This document shows, in pieces, positions 57,713-64,000 of a DNA stretch of 64,000 nucleotides. The translations under genes were made by a program, and so were the position numbers. The notes under the pieces are model-generated. The model did not search any database. It was not told where the DNA came from and saw only the letters and a list, made by a program, of their open reading frames with translations. This stretch comes from Lycorma delicatula (Eukaryota > Arthropoda > Insecta > Hemiptera > Fulgoridae), in contig NC_134460.1 of assembly GCF_047948215.1 (NCBI RefSeq), positions 126,617,324 to 126,681,323 of the forward strand, in the 5' to 3' direction. Within the stretch, counting starts at the first letter, position 1. The number at the start of each line of letters is the position of its first letter.

Positions 57713-58660
57713 TCATTCATTCATAGTGTTCTGCGATAGGGTAGGTCCTTCCGCTGTTGCTGCTTTCCACCTTGTTTTACGCTTTGCTAACGTCTTTGTT
57801 TCAGCATATTTTCCCTTTTCCGTAATCTTATCCATAATTTGATATCTATTTCTTCTTATTCCTTTCCTTTTATTCACCAAGCCTTCTATCGCGTCCACCA
57901 CCTTCTCATACAATGCCCTAGCCAGTTCCTTTTCCTATATTCAATCACATTTAGCATTTCCTGTTCTCTCCAGTTTTCCCTAATACTTCATTTGTTTAAT
58001 GGTCGCCACACCCACATCTCAAAACCCTCAATTCGTTTTCTGTCATTGCCTTTCTCATTGTCCTCGTTTCAGTTCCATAGAACATCATACTTCAAATAAA
58101 CCATTTCATTAATTTCTTCCTTAACGCTAAGTTTAACTTTTCCACACAGCAGACTTCTCTTCTTATTAAATGTCTGCTTACTTCTTGATATTCTTGTTTT
58201 AATTTCTACTGCGCGAGTCAGGTCATCGGTTATAAAGCTCTCTAATTACTGAAATTTCTTCACCTGCTCTAAGACTTCATTTCCAATCTTAATTTCAATC
58301 CTCTCCTCTTTTCTACCTAGTACCATAGATTTTGTCGTCTTTTTGGTGCTGTCCGCCAGTACCGCCATGTCATCAGCAAAACGTATAGATTCCATTCTTC
58401 CCCCACCGATCAAAACTACGTTGGTGACATGCAGCATCCCTGCTTCACTCCCTTTGTTTTCCTATTCTTCCTGTTATTTCGTCTCCTACCCTCAGTTTTA
58501 TTCTCTGGTTATAGTACAGCTCTTTTATTAGGCTCCTCTCTTTCCGGTTAACTCTTTTCATTTCCAAAATTAACATATATACATATAATTTGTTGTTGTG
58601 ATAAAGCGATATAGCATCAATGTGAAGTCCGTAGAGAAGATATTTAGAATCTGGCAACAT
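57713..58660 (-). pseudogene. LINE ORF2 fragment (reverse transcriptase core to C-terminus)
   Basis: From 58600 leftwards in shifting frames: MKRVNRKERSLIKELYYNQR, IKLRVGDEITGRIGKQREE, GVKQG-like sequence, GGGRMESIRFADDMAVLADS (the reverse transcriptase YxDD-type site, here FADD), KSMVLGRKEERIEIKIGNEV and LEQVKKFQ. Next is a region with KRIEGFEMWVWRP, and finally VDAIEGLVNKRKGIRRNRYQ, AKRKTRWKAATAEGPTLSQN and a stop at about 57713. The FADDMAVLA plus FEMWxWR pattern marks the same LINE group as 30225-30545. The part between ADST and MVLGRK is deleted and several frames are broken. The endonuclease is not seen. The clade is not assigned with confidence. Confidence 0.8.
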
Positions 58661-59710
58661 ATTACGGAATTTAATTGCAGATTACGGCTGCAGATTGCGT
58701 GGACGAGAGAAAATTGATATGAACAATGGAAACTAGAATCATTGAAAAAGTACACGAAAGGGTTACGATCTCAGTCTGCCGTATAACCGCTTAAGTTTGG
58801 AGCTCTTTTATTGCGACAGTTAGCTAAATCAAATGTCGTAAAATGATTTTCAGACACACAATACAAAAATGCACTGACAAAATTACTACTGAAGGTTAAT
58901 TGTTATTCTGTGGTGGAGGTCATGCAGATTGGTTGTGATTAAAATTTATCAAATTAACCTGTTTATAGTACTAATTATTATTTCTTTTCGTTAAAGTCAT
59001 ATAGGTCTTTAAAGTTTTTTTATGTCATATTTTTTTTGCGTCTAGAGTTTAAAATTTCTGATATTTTAAATACGAGTATTAATCTGTAATTTTAAATATT
59101 CTCGAAATTATTTATATTTGCATATGTATGTTTGGTTTTATGCATTGTTATTTTATTGAACTCTTTTATATGTATTTTGTATGTATCAAAAAGAAATAAA
59201 ATTGAATTGAATTATATAAGGTGCAATTAATTGAAGGGAATCTTTTTTTTTTAATATTTATTTGAAATTTACATACAGGTAGTAACAATGTAAAATTATT
59301 AACATTCAAGTGAGTAATAAATAAACTTTATTTAAAAAGGTTTTATAAAATAAAAATTTTATTTAAAAGCATTATGAAATATCATAATATGCAAACATAG
59401 TAGATTTTGTATTCATCTTAGGCTGGTTTATCGTTAAAATAATAAATTATTTGACAGAATTGTTATTATGAGCATTTTACGTTTCATTTACAACCATTTT
59501 CAAAAAAGTAAGGTTCACAATTTTACCTACATGTTCTTTCATAATAGATTTACGTCTTCCTTATTAAACAAAACTGATTTTGTTATTTTTTATTTTGATG
59601 TGAAAGTCTCAACCAAAAAACAAAAAAATCTGTGCTATTTGTTCCTCTTATGATCTTGGAGTAACCGTTTTCCAGAAAATGGTAGTAAATATTTTTTGAA
59701 ACCATATATG

Positions 59711-59760
<50 letters not shown>

Positions 59761-61000
59761 CATATATATATATACTATTAATTTTTCATGCATCAGATCG
59801 TATATTTTAAATTTAAATTTTACATCTTGCATTTAAATTTTACAAGAACATGCTGAGTTATTTAATAATATCTATAATCGTATATTTATTGGTAAAAATA
59901 ATTACTGACTAATGAGGAATATAAAGGATATGCATATATAAATGGTATGATGACTATAAATGAAAAAAATTAATTTTTCCTTTTTTTTACTTTCACACTT
60001 AAGAAAAGAATTGGAGATTAGTTTGTAAAAAGGATTTATGTAACATTAAAAATAAAAGGTTTCTTTTTCTTTCCTTTTCTATCTTTGTTATACTTGTTTT
60101 TCCTATTTGTAAATGGAAGGCTTCTCTTCACAACACTATTAGAAGAACGTTTGTTAGAAGCAGGTACATGGGTAGTCAGATAGACTGTAATTTAATTTAC
60201 AATAGAATTTAATTTTAATGCAAGTATTTTTCCCCTTTAGTTACGTATATTTTACTTAAGGGAAATAAATTTATCCTTGAATTTTTTGTTCAATCTATTT
60301 GCTATCGATTATTATTGGCGTACAAATATAAATTTAATTGTTTTTAGATTTCTATAAAATTATCATCAAAGTTAATTTTTTTTTTTTCTGATCTAATTAT
60401 AATTTCCTTTACTGTAGCGACGTCTACTAATATAAATTAATAAATACTTAAAAGTCTCTTTTTAATGGATTTCTTTGTGCATTTATAAAATTATTTATTA
60501 CGTAGCATTAAAAACATTTCTCTTAATAACAATAAAAAACATATCAAATTTTATAATTTTGCCTTTTATATCTTTTACTGTAATGATTTTTGGCACAAGT
60601 GTAAAAAATAAATATGTTTTAAATCTTTTTTTTAAAATAAATATTTTTTATGCAGATTAAGATTTTAATTTAACTTTTAATTAATTCCTAACTAGTTTAA
60701 TGAAAACCATTCTTTATTGTCGTATCCCATAATAATAAGTTATATGATTGAATGCGTTTTCTTTATTGCAGGGGAAAACTTTATATCTATTCACGTTTCG
60801 AATTTTTAACATGAAAAATAATACGAGTTAAATAAGCCTATATGTCGTTTGTTACTGGTAATAAATTATCTATTATTATACTTGTTAATACTTAAGCTCC
60901 CTTGCTTTAATTTATTCTTTGCTACGATGAAGCAATTTATAAAATGCTTTAATTTGATGATTTACAGTACCTCTTCCAGTTTTTTCTTTCTTACTTAAGA
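58661..61000. other. AT-rich non-coding region with (TA)n
   Basis: (TA)n run at 59715-59775. No gene or other repeat is recognised. Confidence 0.55.
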
Positions 61001-61260
61001 GATATAATGTACGTAAGGTACAAAAGGAATTAATCAGAGTTGCTTTGTCGGGAAGAAAAATGTTGTTCACAAACAGAAATTCATACGGTGAACGGACTAA
61101 AGTTGTTACTCTTATTTCAGAATATCAACTTCATTTTGATAGACTTGACTTACCAATCGACAAAATTGTATTTTGGATCAGCGAAAGTTGCGTGGATAGT
61201 GGAAAACGACTTCACTACTCATTTTATCTTATAAACCGAGCATGCAGTGCTTATAAATGA
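60964..61260 (+). other. Unassigned open stretch of about 98 codons
   Basis: A frame is open from the stop just before 60964 to TGA at 61258-61260. It contains RKVQKELIRVALSGRKMLFT, NRNSYGERTKVVTLISEYQL and DKIVFWISESCVDSGKR, with a first Met only mid-way (RKM). The residue mix is less Phe/Asn/Ile-biased than chance ORFs here. No family is recognised. It could be an exon or an old transposon piece, or chance. Confidence 0.2.
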
Positions 61261-64000
61261 TTATGTCAGTTTTAGGAGTGACCTGCCTTTTTTCTCATGT
61301 TGCCCGCAATTTATCTCGTTTTGTTATATTACTACGTAATGACTATGTATATTTGATTTTGCTTACATATATTTAATTTTTAAATTAAGTATGAAATGTA
61401 TGTCATATTTACCAAAAACCGGTGTAAAGAATTTTTTTAAGTGTAAATCATTATAAGTACGTAAAAGTACTGCTTAAAAAGATAGAAACCTCCTCGAAAA
61501 ATCTTTAAAATGAGGATATACAGCCGTTTAAAAATTATATTTGTTAGTTTTCGCTGTAAAATCATTCTGATCTTACTTTAAACATTTTTAAAACTTACAA
61601 TATTTATTTTTCGCTGTAAAATCATTGTAATCTCACTTTAAACATTTTTTTAAGTTATATTCAACTCGAAATTTTTAATTCTTGTTCCGAACATAACAAT
61701 AATGATAAATTTTTTTTTGAGGGATTCCATGTAAAATAATACTACTAGGGACGTGATATTGTTTAAAATATCGTATGATCAACAATTATTGTCTTTAATA
61801 TAAAATCGTCTTTAGTTGAAATACCATGAAATTGCTTACTAATGGAAATTTTACAGAAGATAACTCCACTTGAAATATTTTGTAACGAGTTAATTAGTAT
61901 AAACATCTGGAAATTATAGAGGCAAATGGTTGAACTAGATTAAATATATTTTTTATTTAAATAAATTAAAAAAATTATTTATGTCTTTAATCTCATATTA
62001 TATTTGTCATGACTGCATGAAGAAGAACGCTGAAGACTATAAAGTTTATATATGTAATTCAGAGACCATGAAAGCTTTATTCAATAAAAAAAAGTCTGTA
62101 TCTATCCGGCGAAATTTTAACGTAATAAACTTACACTACGTTTGGCTGATTTTCATATCTTTTCATAAATAATATGTTCGTTTCAATTATTTATTACAGA
62201 AGAATATTCGAGTTGCACTGGATGCATAGAATTAAATTATATAGCCGTATCACCAATTAGCATTGGTGATACGGCTATTTCACCCATCTTTGTAGCTAAG
62301 TAATAGTTTCGTTATTCATTTCATTAGGTTCTGAATTAGAAACTTGACGGTGGATGGCATTTTTCATGCGCTGAATCAATATTGTCACTCAGAGCTTGAT
62401 GATGAATTATTAATCTAAAAAAATAAGTATAAATAAATATATCAGTATTGTCATAAAAAAAACCGAATGATTTGAAAAATTATAATAAAATAAATGCTAG
62501 TTATTTTTTAAGAAAAGAGAATAGTATTGGCTGTTTCGTTCGGGAAGGTAGGCTGGGGAACGTTTTATAATCTCAGGATATTTTTAATATTATTGTAAAT
62601 AAATTAAATAAATGGATAAGTATATACTGGGACAGCGACTGAAAGAGTTCTTTTAATATTTTATTAAACCGAACATATTTAGTAGCGATGTGATCAGGTT
62701 TAAATATTTTGTTAGGGTTGAATAATTTTTTTTATTTTAATCATACGATGGTTTATAATATATGCAAGTATGTTAATTTTACGAGATAGCTTTCTTATAA
62801 ACTAATTTTGTATTCAGCAGGCACAGAAAATTAGTATGAAATCCATTAAGGACAAATGTCATTTTACGTAGCTAATTCCTTCATTATAATTCCCATTTGA
62901 TGTTACTCGTGACATTCTCTCTGAAATTAGGAAATAAAAGAACGTTGAAATAACAAAGCTGTTACTTCCTCCTTAAATTTCCATTAATGTTCTTCAATTT
63001 GTATTGGATTTTGAATCTTTCACAGGTTTTAATTGAAATTCGTAATGGTAGGAAACATTTTTCTAATAAAAATATTGTAAAAATACAATAAGCCCAACAT
63101 TTTGATTAATGTGAACCTAACAAAAGTGTCTTTTTTTTAAATCGATATCTCTTGAATTTTCATAATCATATAAAGAAAATGCTTACGATTTGCAACTACA
63201 ATACAAAGAGTTAGACCTACATAGACATTTTTAGATAAACTGGTTAGGAAAAGACTTATAACCGCGTATTGCCTTATATGTTATAATTTTGTTAAGTTTC
63301 TTAGAAACTTAAGTATCTAGAAACCTGAGATTTCTGCTTACAATTAACTACATTATAGACTTTTCCCCAAGAATTATAAATTATCTATTTAATTGAATAT
63401 TTTATTTTACAATAAAATTCATAGGTTACAGAAAAATTTGTTTACTAGTTTATTATTTGGTGAAATCCATCTATTCTAGTTCCATTATTACTCTTCTGCG
63501 TTGTATAGTAACCGCCAACAAATTTTCAGGCTCTTATGTTAATCGGTTTCTAAGATAATAGGTTATTTATTTTATAAAAAATTCTCGACAAAAAACTCCT
63601 TCAAATTCTTGACAAAATAATTAATTTCGTATTAATTTACAAATTAATGTGTTAACCGATTTAAATCTCTAGTTCCGAAATTAAGGCTAATTCCATCTCA
63701 ACTCTCCCGGTTGACCGTTTAATTTTTTCATGAATTTATCGGCAGTTTTCCCTTCATTCAAGAATATATCATTACTTATTAGTTTTTTATTATTATTTTT
63801 GTAATATTTTATCCTGGTAGCATACCTAATTATTCTAACACACATCAATTATCGTTATTGAAGGTTAATCTAAACCAAAATGTTTTAAAACAAAAATACA
63901 TTTTTGATAATCTATTCCAGATCAGTTACGTATTTTTGTATAATATCATGATGTATTTTTTTTACAAATTAGAATGTTTGATCAGAAATTATCGGTTTTA
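61261..64000. other. AT-rich non-coding region
   Basis: A ~62-bp tandem duplication lies at 61547-61650 (TTTTCGCTGTAAAATCATT twice). There is a perfect hairpin at 62241-62278 and a weak SINE-B-like piece at 62340-62375 (GACGGTGGATGGCATTTTTC). The last 1.6 kb shows nothing. Confidence 0.55.
62241..62278. repeat. 17-bp perfect inverted repeat with 4-nt loop
   Basis: ATAGCCGTATCACCAAT (62241-62257), loop TAGC, exact reverse complement at 62262-62278. It is not AT-only, so chance is unlikely. Confidence 0.97.

Noticed and set aside
59635..59832. Tyr/Ile-repeat protein
   Set aside because: Translation of a (TA)n microsatellite.
1..64000. CRISPR array, bacterial operon or prophage
   Set aside because: No regular repeat-spacer array and no prokaryotic gene structure; all repeats are eukaryotic TE or microsatellite types.

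Overview
The window is AT-rich animal DNA with no bacterial gene organisation: no operons, no ribosome-binding sites, no rRNA and no true tRNA gene. The repeats point to an arthropod, most likely an insect. They include R1-clade and jockey-like LINEs, mariner transposons, a Helitron-like element, two tRNA-derived SINE families and many dinucleotide microsatellites. A hemipteran is my guess, but the sequence alone does not prove it.

I found no host protein-coding gene that I can name. Every recognisable coding sequence belongs to a mobile element. The left end (1-2393, minus strand) is the 5' part of an R1-clade LINE: a gag-like ORF1 with three CCHC knuckles, split by one frame break, and an intact APE-endonuclease start of ORF2 that runs off the left edge. 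Other LINE remnants lie at 3337-3762, 7375-9480 (a decayed R1-like copy with endonuclease and reverse transcriptase motifs), 21740-22250 (jockey-like tail), 26225-26790 (R1-like tail), 30225-30545 and 57713-58660 (a second reverse transcriptase lineage). DNA transposons are a full-length but inactivated mariner (20017-21338), a nearly intact mariner-like element with two in-frame stops (55493-56821), and two degraded relatives (42085-43260 and 47600-48800). A Helitron-like non-autonomous element (19175-19838) directly follows a minisatellite with a period of about 115 bp, in which every unit starts with a CTCF-like motif (18768-19165).

Two tRNA-derived SINE families, called A and B here, are scattered through the window and share the same 3' tail, which suggests one common LINE partner. 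Family A has a second 3'-end version. A further dispersed family (C, about 1 kb) ends in a repeated hairpin module. Another (D) carries a palindromic tip around GCTCTAGAGC.

The remaining sequence (roughly 22.3-25.9, 33.0-37.4, 39-42, 43.3-46.3, 48.8-50.7, 51.3-54.3 and 58.7-64 kb) is AT-rich DNA in which I see only microsatellites, several perfect short-loop hairpins and a few weak exon or promoter candidates. It could be intergenic or the inside of a very large intron.
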